Part shown: piece after piece, positions 43,600-54,068 of the stretch
Layout: the number at the start of each line of letters is the position of its first letter
Position numbering within the stretch: position 1 is the first letter of the stretch
Notes under the pieces: model-generated
The model's database searches: none
The model's input: only the letters and a program-made list of their open reading frames with translations
What the model was told of the DNA's origin: nothing
From: Loripinus fragilis
Lineage: Eukaryota; Mollusca; Bivalvia; Lucinida; Lucinidae
Direction: 5' to 3'
DNA length: 64,000 nucleotides
Assembly (NCBI GenBank): GCA_964019695.1
Contig: OZ026528.1
Location: 52,730,495-52,794,494, forward strand
Translations under genes and position numbers: made by a program

Positions 43600-44860
43600 A
43601 GTGTATCATAACAAAAACCATGTAATTCCCCCACTCTGTTATTGCTGCCATCTTGGACGTCATCTTGAATATTTCAAAACGCAGAAAACAACAATATGCC
43701 AGTCAAATTCTCCAAATACAACCACTGTTGAAAACTATCGGAAAATAGTTATTAACTGTGATCAGGTTCAATTTTGCTTTACAGTGGCGGCCATCTTGCA
43801 CACCATCTTAAATATTTGAACCTTCTGAACCAAACCAATTTTCTATTTTAATCGTTTGAATCATCAGGCCTCTAAACAGCCATAAAAGTCAAAATTAAAT
43901 GCTTTTTATCGAGTTAATTTTTCAGATAGCTCTTAAGAGCCTTACTGGTGGCCATCTTGGACGCCATCTTTAATATTTCAACTCTGGGATTCAAACCAAT
44001 TTTCCATTTTAATCGTTTGCATCATTTAATAACCTCTTACATCCATCAAATCAAAATTGAAATTATTTTTATTGAGTATGTTGGTCATATAGGTCTTCGG
44101 AGCCTTACTGACGGCCATTTTGGACGCCATTTTTAATATACTCAGCGTCAATGAAAAGTTACCAGTATCAAAATTTTAATATTTTGGAAAAAATATAATA
44201 CAGCTCCTTGGCTTCTGTTACGTTCATGTTTTTGGTCATTGAAAAGCTGGTTTGGAGAGATAAAACAGTTACCCGAGCCCTGGAACTATGGTGCACGTGC
44301 ATTATATGTTTTTTGCAGTTTTTAAGAATTTAAAATCATTATTTCCAGAAGACAACATGCCAGGACATGCCCAAGACATTTTCATTGAAAACGCCACTAA
44401 AATGGTTAAGGTTATCCCATTAAACGCAAAAAATGAGGATCAAACTTTAAGGTAGCACCAAAACTTTGCATTTTCCTATACAATGCAATGGAAACTACAG
44501 GGGTCCATCAAGAAATAATTATAATGCATTCGGATGTGACCGATATCGTTTTCCATAGTGGTGATGCATGGGACTCTATGCCATAAAATTGAGTGTTGAA
44601 GTATCCGCCGTTTTTCGTTCAGAATGGACTAAATATTGGCCTATGTTAAGTGTATGTGATTTACTGGTAACTTTTCACTGACGTTGAGTATATTTCAACC
44701 TTCTGAATCAAAACAATGTTCCATTTTAATTGTTTGTATCACTTAGCCTCTAAACATCCGTAAAAAGTCAAAATTAAAATGCTCTTTATCGAGTAAGTTG
44801 GTCATATACGTCTTAGGAGCCTAACTGACGGCCATCTTTAATATTTCAAAACGCTCAATG
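43600..44860. repeat. ~165-bp tandem repeat, interrupted by an element
   Basis: Units share GGCCATCTTGGACGCCATCT, TTAATATTTCAA, CCAATTTTCCATTTTAATCG and GTCAAAATTAAATG. Starts near 43620, 43785, 43950, 44112 and 44690. The 44139-44690 element sits inside the fourth unit. Confidence 0.8.
44139..44690. mobile_element. 552-bp inverted-repeat element at a TA target
   Basis: Ends TACTCAGCGTCAATGAAAAG and CTTTTCACTGACGTTGAGTA are inverted repeats of about 30 bp. Neighbouring tandem units read AATATTTC at this place; here it is AATA, element, TATTTC, so the empty site and TA duplication can be read directly. No coding frame. Consistent with a mariner-type MITE. Confidence 0.8.
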
Positions 44861-45394
44861 ACGCCAGAGTGGCATCAGTTGGATTCATCGAGTACAATGT
44901 CTGAAAAACAAGAATCAGCAAAGAAAAAACTTTAAAATCAAGTTCCAGGTCATTCTGGTTTTCCACCGGACTATAATGTATAATTTAAAGGGAAATATGC
45001 TGGTTGAACGTGAGACGTGTTTTCCTCTCAATTTACCTAAACCTCATTTGGCGTAGGGTACGTTCAAAGATGATGTCCTACAGCAAAACTGCTACCACAA
45101 TTTAAATGTACGACGTACCTAGGAGCATTGCAGAAGACCTTAGGATTGCATTTCTACAGTCAAACCTTTTCTGGCAGGTAAGTTGTGTCAAGTCAAAACT
45201 AAGGCCTGTACAGAAATCAGCGCCTGGACTATTTGTAAAGAAATTATTTTTGATCCTTATAAGAAGTGATATAACACGTCGTATCGCGTTGCTTAGGGGA
45301 GTGTTAAAACACCAATAATTAAAATCATTAAACAACTAGTGAATTAAAGTGTTTGATAGTATGAATTGACGCTCTAACGTCACGTATACATTAC

Positions 45395-45852
45395 AAAAAT
45401 TAGACATTTTCATGCCAAAACCTCGATTACCAAATAATTCTGCTGGTCTCAGTGACTGGCATATTATGATAGCCACTGTATTTAAGGAAAACTCAATTAG
45501 CAATAAAAGGCAGAAAGTTACTTTCAGAAGTTATAAAAACTTCTGTGAGGCAGACTTTGTCCAGGATCTCCAGAGGGCTCCTCTGCACAAAGCGGGCATC
45601 TTTGATGACATTGATGACAGTTATTGGGCTTATGAGACCCTTGTACGGGAGATTGTGGATGAGCATGCCCCACAGAAGCAAAAGTATCCGAAAAAAGAAT
45701 CTCCCCCGTTCATGAACTCTGAACTTCGGAGAGCGATATACAAAAAGAAAATGTTGTTTAATAAACATAAAAAATATAAAGGAAAAAACAAATTGGGAAA
45801 ATTACAGAAAACAAAGAAATTATGTTACAAAATTAAGGAAACAATCAATTAA
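45395..45852 (+). pseudogene. LINE fragment: end of endonuclease and linker
   Basis: The frame reads AGLSDWHIMIATVFKE, then YRS-like FRSYKNFCEADFV and DDIDDSYWAYETL, DEHAPQKQK and FMNSELRRAIYKKKML. This series is what follows the endonuclease in jockey/CR1-type LINEs. The 5' end is missing upstream of about 45395. A6 at 45783-45788 breaks the frame; after it the continuing frame gives the expected FERCSGGPKSKDFWPTIKPF up to the RT part. One A fewer would join them. Confidence 0.75.
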
Positions 45853-47695
45853 ATTATATTTCTTTGAAAGGTGTAGTGGTGGGCCAAAGTCAAAGGACTT
45901 TTGGCCTACCATTAAACCTTTTCTAAGCTCAAAAACATCTAAAAATAGTGCTGATATTATCCTTATGGAAAACAATAGTCTTGTGTCTGATCAAGCAGAA
46001 GTGTGCAATATCCTAAATGATTTCTATATAAATATTGCTAAAGAAATAGGTATAAACAATCAGACATCTGATACTGCTACTACCACACATCCAAGCATTC
46101 AGGCCATCAAAGACAATAGCCCCATTGAGGGCTTTGAAAATTTTGATTTCAAACCTGTCAGTGAGAGCCAAGTTTTAAAAATTATAAATTTTCTCAGTTT
46201 CAAAAAGGCAACAGGTGTCGATCAAATTCCACCGAAAATTCTGAAAGCGGGGGCAGAAGTTTTATCTGGTCCCGTTTCCAGTATTTTTAATAAAGGAGTT
46301 TCCCAAATTCAATTTCCTGACAGGCTTAAAGTAGCTCAAGTAAGCCCAATTTTTAAAAAGGATGATCCTTTTATTAAGAAGAACTACAGACCTGTCAGTG
46401 TGCTCACAACTCATTCAAAAATTTTTGAGCGAATAATGTTTGATCAATTGAGTGATCATTTTAGCAATATTTTTAATAGATATTTAGCTGCTTTCAGAAA
46501 GGGTTTTGGCTGTCAGACTACACTGTTGAGGCTTTTGGAGGACTGGAAGAGGGAATTGGACAACAATAGATATGTTGGAGCCATATTGATGGATTTGTCC
46601 AAGGCCTTTGACTGTCTCCCCCATGGCCTTATCATTGATAAGCTGGCAGCCTATGGCCTTTCTGACTCAGCATGTTCCCTGCTGCAAAGTTACCTCTCTG
46701 ATAGGAAGCAAATGGTAAAGCTGGGACATTGCAAAAGTACTTTTTTAAAGATCATTAAAGGTGTTCCCCAGAGATCCATCCTGGGTCCACTACTTTTTAA
46801 CATATTTTTAAATGATATCTTTTATTTTGTTAAAAAATCAAACCTATATAATTATGCAGATGACAATACTCTTTCTTACAGTCACCCTGACCTTCTTGAA
46901 ACCAAGAATGTCCTCACATCCGAAAGTGAATATGTTATCGAATGGTTTGGTACAAACCAGATGCAGGCCAATCCTGGAAAGTTCCAGGCAATTGTCTTGG
47001 GTAAGAGAGGGCACGGTGACTGTGAGAGCTTCACAATACATGATAATACTGTTAAATGTGAAGACTCAGTCAAGCTATTAGGGGTTACCATTGATTACAT
47101 GTTAAATTTTGACTTGCATATTTCTGATATCTGTAAAAAAGCAGCAAGGCAGATAAATGTCTTGTGCAGGCTCAGTCGCTACTTAAGCACTGAAACCAAA
47201 CTACTTATTTACAAGTCCTTCGTAAGGTCTAACTTTAGTTATTGTCCAGTAGTCTGGCACTTTTGCTCTAAATCAAGTACTGACAAAATGGAAAAACTTC
47301 AGTATAGAGCCCTGCGACTGGTATACAATGACTTTATTAGCCCTTACGAAGATCTTCTAAAAAAGGCAAATATGAATACCCTTCAAATAACCAGAATCCG
47401 TAAAATTGCCATTGAAACATTCAAAATCCTTAATAATCTGTCACCAAGTTATATTCTTGACTTAGTAAAATTTAAAAACACAAATTACTCTTTCAGATAC
47501 CAAAATCTTGCTGAGCTTCCTAGAGTAAACACAGAGTCTTACGGTAGGAAATCGTTTAGATATGAGGCCGCCCACATCTGGAACAGTCTCCAAAATGAAC
47601 TGAGTACAACTACTGACTTCAAGGAGTTGGGAAGACTTATCCGGGCATGGGAGGGTATCTCATGTAAATGTTCTGTGTGTAAGTTTAATTTGTAG
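45790..47695 (+). pseudogene. LINE reverse transcriptase (jockey/CR1-like), 5'-truncated element
   Basis: Copies RNA into DNA at a nicked target in intact elements. The long frame holds KKATGVDQIPPKIL, NYRPVSVL, motif A (MDLSKAFDCLPH), motif B (GVPQRSILGPLLF) and motif C (NYADD), then a C-terminal RLVYNDF and PRVNTESYGRKSFRYEAA stretch. Motif B has QRS where QGS is usual. The ATG at 45965 is internal; the frame extends back to about 45790. Lack of an intact 5' part makes the copy non-autonomous. Confidence 0.85.
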
Positions 47696-48656
47696 TTTTT
47701 GTTTTACCTGTCTAGTTCAGTTCCTCAGTTCAGCTGTTACTTTTACTGTTCTGTTTACCTTTTCTTTTGTTTAGTTACTTTATTTTAATTAAGTTAATTA
47801 ACCTTTTGCTAAACTTCCAAAGTGCCATTATAATCTATAGTTCTTATAATATTATAAGTGTAAAATTGGTATGATTTTCTCACCAACATTAAGCATGTGT
47901 TTTGGGTGCTCGGGGGAACCGTCTCAATGAGACGGTTCTTTTGAGTACCCACAACAAATGTTTTTTCTCACCTATATTAAGCATGTGTTTTGGGTGCTCA
48001 AAAGGACCGTCTCATCAAGACTGTTCTTTTGAGTACCCACAACACATGTTTTGGATGAGAATTAAATGAAGAAAATTGTTTTCAAATGTGCGCTCTTATC
48101 TGGAGACCTGGCTATAACTATAGCTGTATTAATATGCATCTGATAAGTCTGCTCTCCGCTGAGCTCATCTTGTGGCCTATCTGCGCCCTATCTAGGTTTC
48201 GTCTTTCACCTAAGAGCCTTGAAACCAGCCAACATGGCGGTCAGGGTCTCTTGAGCCCCTTTTATTCCCACCTTTTCGAGTTTCGTAAATTCCTTCCCCT
48301 AGATAGATCGCAAAGAAGGATCATTTTATTTATTTATATTTATATGCTCATAATATATAACTTTAACAATAGGAAAAAAAAATATTGGTTTTATAAAATT
48401 TTATCTTTATAATATTTTAACTTACATATGATCTTAACTTATAAATATCTGTGCTATATCAATGTAAATTTCTGTGATACTAACCCAAATTTCCTGTGAT
48501 TTGTTATATGTTTATACTTGTACAGTCTTTCTCTTTGTTTGTCGGTAAAATAGCCTTAATGGCTAATGTTTGATATGTTAAAATTGAATGCCGACTTTAA
48601 ATAAAGTTTCTTGTATCTTGTATCTTGTATCTTGTATTCTTGTATCTTGTTGTATA
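47696..48656 (+). mobile_element. LINE 3' UTR with two hairpins and TTGTATC tail
   Basis: Two tandem hairpins (about 47890-47962 and 47968-48048) share GCATGTGTTTTGGGTGCTC and GAGTACCCACAAC; the first has GAACCGTCTC/GAGACGGTTC at its tip. The element ends TTTAAATAAAGTTTC followed by (TTGTATC)n at 48611-48656. Paired stem-loops and a short tandem tail are typical LINE 3' signals. Confidence 0.75.
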
Positions 48657-48694
48657 AAAGACAAAATCTAAATTCTTTTCTCTCGTGTTATTAC

Positions 48695-48874
48695 TTTTAC
48701 CAATCACGGCAGCAACAGACGACAATTTTTTCTACATCTTTTCAATTTATGAAAAAATATAAGAAACGCTATTTCCTGATATCATGCCTTTGCCTTATAT
48801 GTTATTTTTGAAAAAGCGACAAAATTTGTTATTGTCGTCTGCTGCAAATTATAGATGGCGCTTTAAGGGTTAAA
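48695..48874. mobile_element. AACCCTTAAAGCGCC-type element, copy 1 (left end worn)
   Basis: Left TTACCAATCACGGCAGCAAC with AGACGACAA; right TTGTCGTCTGCTGCAAATTA, GATGGCGCTTTAAGGGTTAA. Relatives at 53864-54068 and 62560-62956. Confidence 0.65.
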
Positions 48875-48956
48875 CTCACCGAGAAAGGGCTATAGAATGC
48901 ATCGATTTACTTAGCATTTCATTGCTTTTTTGCAATTAAATAGATATCATTCTCTA

Positions 48957-49402
48957 TATGTAATATGTATTTTATTTTATTTACAGCCATTTGTTGTTTG
49001 AAAGGAAGAGCTATAAAGGAGATTCACCTCTAATTAACAGACTGACAGACAGACTAGTTCTATCCCACTGAAAGCTTGACATTTATCCCCTATATTCATG
49101 TGTTTAGAGTTAGTCAGATTTAACAGTTTCTTATCAAAGCAAAGTCATTACAAAACCTATTTTTACTTTGAAAAATAAGCAACGCCATGAGATCTTCAAC
49201 AATGTGGCATATGCGACCAGCAAAGGCTCAGACCAGCCTGCGCATACACACAGTCTGATCAGAGCTTTTGCTAGCCACTTGAATACTCTATGAATATTAA
49301 GCTACCGACCAAACATCATTTGGAGTTTCTAAGCTTTAAAGGAGACTGCACAGGCTTGTCTGAGTCTAATCATGTCAAAATTTGACATTGTTGGAAATCA
49401 CA
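48957..49402. repeat. ~450-bp dispersed repeat, copy 2
   Basis: Direct copy of 41237-41690, 7.7 kb apart, with few differences in the second half. The block between them holds minisatellites and the LINE. Confidence 0.85.
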
Positions 49403-49503
49403 TGTGGCGGTTCAAATGTTGGTCCAGATCAGCTGGCGCATCTGTACAATCTAATCTGCATCTTTGTTAATCCCTTCTTGAAAATTTTGATAGTCACATA
49501 TTA

Positions 49504-49708
49504 CAGTAAAATCTGTGTAAAACGGCAACTCAAAAATAGGCAAAACAAACATCTTAATGACAAATGGTAGCTTGATGAAGGTCAAAAGTATTGCAGAATG
49601 CTCCCCTTGGAGCATTCTTCAATTCTGTTGACCTGCATTAAGCGATAATTGGTCTTGAAAACCAATTTTGGTATTTTATAGAGTGGCCGTTTTACACAGG
49701 TTTTACTG
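49504..49708. mobile_element. Foldback MITE, TA-flanked
   Basis: CAGTAAAATCTGTGTAAAAC and GTTTTACACAGGTTTTACTG form the ends, bounded by TA on each side. Inner GAATGCTCC/GGAGCATTC pair at the apex. Confidence 0.7.
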
Positions 49709-49710
49709 TA

Positions 49711-50737
49711 TGCCGTTGGTACAAAATCCACAATATTCTTGCTAATCTCTGTAGCTGACCAGAAAGTTTCAATAGTTACCCTTAACCTGCATGTGGCAAC
49801 TTTTGTGATCTTTTGATGCCATTCACAAACATATTTGGACCCGATTCAGGCTCGACAATATGTCAGTCCTGATCTTGAAACAAAATGTTTGCCACCCATA
49901 GGGTACTTTAAAGAATTTTTCGAAAATAATCAGTAGACACCAAAAAATAAAATGAAAAATTACCCAGCATGCAAAGTGTTCTATCTTATCTGGTCATAAT
50001 AAAAAAAGACGGATTTTCTGCAATCGAAACTGCTTCGACCAATTCCATTGAATCAGACCTTGGCTGTACATCAGAGGTCTATTTTAATAACATGTGGCTG
50101 ACGGCACATAATTTGATGCTGACGTCATAAAAAACTATGCCAATACAATAACAAAAAAGCAAATGAAAGTTATCCTTTAATTGAAAAAAAAACACATAAA
50201 TGTTGAAAGAATAATATATGTTAATAGAGCTGAATCCACATGCTGCATAACTAATTTACCTAACGCCAGTTCCAGCTAACAAAATGCAGCTTTTATATAC
50301 ATACATTTGAGGCTTAATTTTTGAATCGGGCCGAAATTTTCCAATTGTGACTTTCTCCTGACACGTCTCGTTTATTTATCCAAGAAAAAATATAAAATTC
50401 TGTTATAAATAAATTGAATTGAATGCATAATGTAGATATCAGTTTATGCTTGTCAACACCCTGAAAGAACAGAGTTTTTAAAGGAAATTAACGATACATT
50501 GAGACAATATTAGGTAATCTGTTAACAATACATTGTATATGAGCCGTCCATGCTATTTTTGTGCTTTAAAACCATCGTTGAGTTGTGAAGGCCCAGACAA
50601 GTCTGCACTATGTAAATATATGATTGATTATTGAAGCAAATGGAATCAATTGGATTTCTCTTTTCACATAGAGTGGAATGACAATTTTACCTCTCATATT
50701 AACTGCATTGTTGCACGTTAACCTAATGAACGTTGCC
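49711..50737. other. Intergenic, nothing recognised
   Basis: A+T-rich, no gene-like frame or clear repeat. Confidence 0.45.
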
Positions 50738-51045
50738 TATTTCACGGCATGTATCTTTATCAGGTCAACATGATGTTGCACTTTTTGAATGATGTCATCG
50801 ATGACAAAATTCGATAAATACCTCATAATCGCTAGTTGGAAGAGTGGGTCAACTTGGTAGACTGATAAATAGAATACAAGGTCCACGTATTTTGATATCA
50901 AATTTAGCAGGCTCGGCTCTGTCAGAGAATGAATTTTGAATTGTTCAGCAAACCTCACGATTCAACAGGTGATCTCCAAGTATTGCCTGGTAAACGTGAT
51001 ATCAAAAGACACACACCTACTATTCTCTATATATCATTGAATCCA
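50738..51045. mobile_element. Foldback-bearing element left of the Penelope-like copy
   Basis: Shares GCACTTTTTGAATGA(T/C)GTCA, an AGAATACNAGGT...TTTTGATATCAA arm and GATATCAAAAGACAC...TATTCTCTAT with 53218-53530. The arms pair within the copy. The third relative is at 15632. Confidence 0.7.
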
Positions 51046-51141
51046 CTGATATGGCAGCACCAAAGAATTATGGCCAAAAAGTCACTGTCTCAGATTGTCA
51101 CATACAGAACAACCAAGATATAATTCTGAATAGTTCCTACG

Positions 51142-52479
51142 TTGTACTGGTTACCTAAACTCCATAAAAAACCCTATAAAGCAAGATTTATTGCAAATTC
51201 TAGTTCTTGTACGACAACAGAACTTTCTAAATTGTTAACGTCGTGTCTTACAGCTGTTAAAAAACATGTTATCAAATATTGTGAAAAGGTATATGAGAGA
51301 TCCGGTAAAAACCTATTTTGGTTGATTAAAAATTCAGGTGAAATTTTAGATAAACTTAAAGCTAGAGATTTTAATGCGACCAGTTTGTCTACTTATGATT
51401 TTTCTACTCTTTACACTACTTTACCTCATAATTTAATTAAAGATAAACTTATTGATCTTATTGAAAATACCTTCCAGAGAGAAGGCTCTCCTTACCTTGC
51501 ATGTAGTGACAGAAATGCATTCTTTACTTCAGAAAAACCTAAAAAATATCATGCATGGTCGTGTCAAAATGTATGTGATGCGCTGACCTTTTTGTTGGAC
51601 AACATTTTTGTTCGATTTGGCACCAAGCTCTATAGACAAGTAGTTGGGATTCCTATGGGCACTAATTGTGCTCCCCTGGTTGCAGATTTATTCCTGTTTT
51701 GTTATGAAAGGGACTTTATGATGTCTCTTTCTGATGATAAGCAGGCTGATGTTATTGATGCGTTTAACACTACTTCCAGATATTTGGACGATATTTTAAA
51801 TATTAATAATGTTTATTTTGACAATATGGTTAGTCAAATATACACTTCAGAGCTCCAACTTAATAAAGCCAATGCCTCTGATACCGAAGCCACATTTTTA
51901 GACTTGCATTTGTCAATTTCTAATGATATTGTTTCTACCAAAATTTATGATAAACGTGACGACTTTGATTTTGAAATTGTCAATTTCCCGTTTTTAGATG
52001 GTGATGTTCCTCGTTCTACATCCTATGGAGTCTATATCTCTCAACTCATTCGTTTTGCTAGAGCATCTAGCTATGTTGCTGACTTCAACACTCGCAATAA
52101 ATTGTTAACTCAGAAACTTCTTAAACAAGGCTATCGGTATCATAAACTTCGCAAAACATTTTCAAAATTTTATAGACGATACTATGATTTGATTTCTAAA
52201 TTCCAAGTTGGACTTAAATCTCTCTTGCGCCAAGGACTTTCGGAAGCTGATTTCTATGGTGACTTGGTGTATAAGTTGAAGAAGATTGTTGGCTCTAATA
52301 ATTTTTCAGCGCAGTTTATTAAAATAATTTCCCATTATAAAAAGATTGGCTATAACATTAATGTATTGCAACAGACTGCATGCTTGGTAGTCAACCCAAT
52401 CACGGTTGGCAACTTTGCTTTCCTCTTTAATTGCACGCCGGTGGGTCGGACTTCAGACTCTATGATGGTTCCGACTTAA
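51142..52479 (+). CDS. Penelope-like reverse transcriptase, 5'-truncated
   Basis: A 445-residue open frame from YWLPKLHKKPYKARFI to DSMMVPT. Motif A YDFSTLYTTLPH (Asp ~86), motif B GIPMGTNCAPLVADLF (~169-184), motif C RYLDDIL (~213-219). 'WLPKLHK' and the order of motifs point to the Penelope-like group and away from LINEs or LTR elements. The frame begins abruptly at that motif, so the N-terminus is lost. No GIY-YIG endonuclease motif follows; the C-terminal part (YGVYISQLIRFARASS, LLKQGYRYHKLRKTF) is shared with the copy at 57.8 kb. No stop or frameshift, so the insertion is fairly young. Sub-lineage not assigned. Confidence 0.8.
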   Translation: MYWLPKLHKKPYKARFIANSSSCTTTELSKLLTSCLTAVKKHVIKYCEKVYERSGKNLFWLIKNSGEILDKLKARDFNATSLSTYDFSTLYTTLPHNLIKDKLIDLIENTFQREGSPYLACSDRNAFFTSEKPKKYHAWSCQNVCDALTFLLDNIFVRFGTKLYRQVVGIPMGTNCAPLVADLFLFCYERDFMMSLSDDKQADVIDAFNTTSRYLDDILNINNVYFDNMVSQIYTSELQLNKANASDTEATFLDLHLSISNDIVSTKIYDKRDDFDFEIVNFPFLDGDVPRSTSYGVYISQLIRFARASSYVADFNTRNKLLTQKLLKQGYRYHKLRKTFSKFYRRYYDLISKFQVGLKSLLRQGLSEADFYGDLVYKLKKIVGSNNFSAQFIKIISHYKKIGYNINVLQQTACLVVNPITVGNFAFLFNCTPVGRTSDSMMVPT

Positions 52480-53060
52480 AGACTTATCTATTGATGAGAT
52501 GGTAGGGGCCTGGTGCTTTGGCTGTTTGTCGGGCCCACCGGGGTTTACCTGTTGGATTTCTTTTGCTCCGGCGTTCAGTTTAATTTACTGTTGAGTCCTT
52601 ATCCTTGCTTTATCTCCTTGTTATATCTTGATTTATATGTTTTAGGAGATGATGCATTGATAAGTTAGGGGTCTTTCATGCAAACCAAATATCTATGTGT
52701 CTTGATCCACATCTGAATTAAGGGTGAGGTTGGCGCCGTTAAACCGGTTTAAGCCCTCCAGTAAAATATTTTACTGACCGTTCCAAGGCGGTACTTCTTT
52801 TGTGGATCTTTTATGTTTTTGTTCTGTCTTGTGTTTGCTATGTTTTGTGCACGTCTGTTTATATGTGCTTTGTGGTCACCTACTGGGAAAGGGCTGACCT
52901 CTTGGCTCTCGTTTGTGGTGTCTTCTGTGAGTTTGTCACTTTCCCATTGGTATCCTGGGTCAGGTGTGGTACTTGATTGTATCGATTCCTGATCTTTGCA
53001 CCATTACTTACTTTTGTTCATTTTCTTTAGGTTACATATGTGTATAGATCTATATTTTTT
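52480..53060 (+). mobile_element. 3' UTR of the Penelope-like element
   Basis: Includes GACCGTTCCAAGGCGGTACT, TTTGTGGATC, ACTTTCCCATTGGTATCCTG and GATTCCTGATCTTTGCACC. The same words occur inverted at 58960-60895 and 62140-62365, so they mark the family's 3' end. Confidence 0.75.
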
Positions 53061-53217
53061 CCATATACCTCCATTATAGTTTTTTTAAGTAAGTTATGGC
53101 CCTCATAACTCTAAAGGCCCAATGTGGCTACTTTAGAATCACAAATTGGACCTAGTTAAATCAATTATCAGTTAACATGCATATTAACTACAGAGTTGCA
53201 AGTTGCCTGATAAACGG

Positions 53218-53530
53218 TGTCTATCTCACAGCATGAGCCTTCATCAGGTCATTATGACCTTGCACTTTTTGAATGACGTCAGCAATGGCGCTGAATCGAC
53301 ACAAAAATAAACCAGTACATCATATTCGCTTGTTTGAAGAGTGAATGAACTTGGTAAGCTGCTAAATAGAATACCAGGTTCGGGTCTTTTGATATCAAGT
53401 CTACCAGGTTCGGCTAGAGAATGCATGTTGAATCACGCTGCAAGCCTCGCGATGTCAACAAGTGTTCTCGAAGCCTTGCCTTGTAACTTGATATCAAAAG
53501 ACACTCACCTAGTATTCTCTATTTATTTGG
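53218..53530. mobile_element. Foldback-bearing element right of the Penelope-like copy
   Basis: Direct-orientation relative of 50738-51045, about 2.48 kb away. Arms AGAATACCAGGTTCGGGTCT and TGATATCAAAAGACACTCAC pair. The centre has GCTGCAAGCCTCGCGATG, close to the core of the 34-36 kb foldbacks. Confidence 0.7.
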
Positions 53531-53863
53531 AAGTATATACTCTAGTAATCCCCGTGTTTTACCACTTTTTGTCCCTGTAGGAGGGCACCCTGCATGGGAG
53601 GAAAAGTTCATTGAAATATTATCAAGATCCTTTTTTCTTATCCACACATGTAAATTATAGGAACAAAAGCAATGAGCTGTTGTTTCAAAAAATATTGCAG
53701 CAATTAGATTTCTATATTTTAATATAAATTTACGAACATTATAATTCAATATATATTTCTTTCAAAAATAACTCATATGTATCATACGGGATCACATATG
53801 TGTCATACACTTGAGTTAAAATGAGATTACCTGTGTTAACCAATTTTGCTTCTAATATCGACT

Positions 53864-54068
53864 TTACCCTTAAAGCGCCAATCACGATTGCAGCAGACGA
53901 CAAATTTATGTCCTGTTATTTAATTTTCGAAAATATTAGGTATGAAATTTCTTGAGAATCGTCTGCCAGTCTGCAGATTCTCATGAAATATTATTCCTAA
54001 TTTAGTTTTAAAACGGCAAAATTTGACTTTGCCGTCTGCAGCAAATTATAGGTGGCGCTTTAAGGGTT
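53864..54068. mobile_element. AACCCTTAAAGCGCC-type element, copy 2
   Basis: Left TTACCCTTAAAGCGCC and right GGCGCTTTAAGGGTTAA are inverted. Inner GCAGCAGACGACAAA/TTTGCCGTCTGCAGC pair too. About 205 bp, non-coding. Confidence 0.75.

Noticed and set aside
47696..48050. Rho-type or bacterial-style terminators from the paired hairpins
   Set aside because: The element is a eukaryotic LINE; the hairpins are better read as 3' UTR signals.
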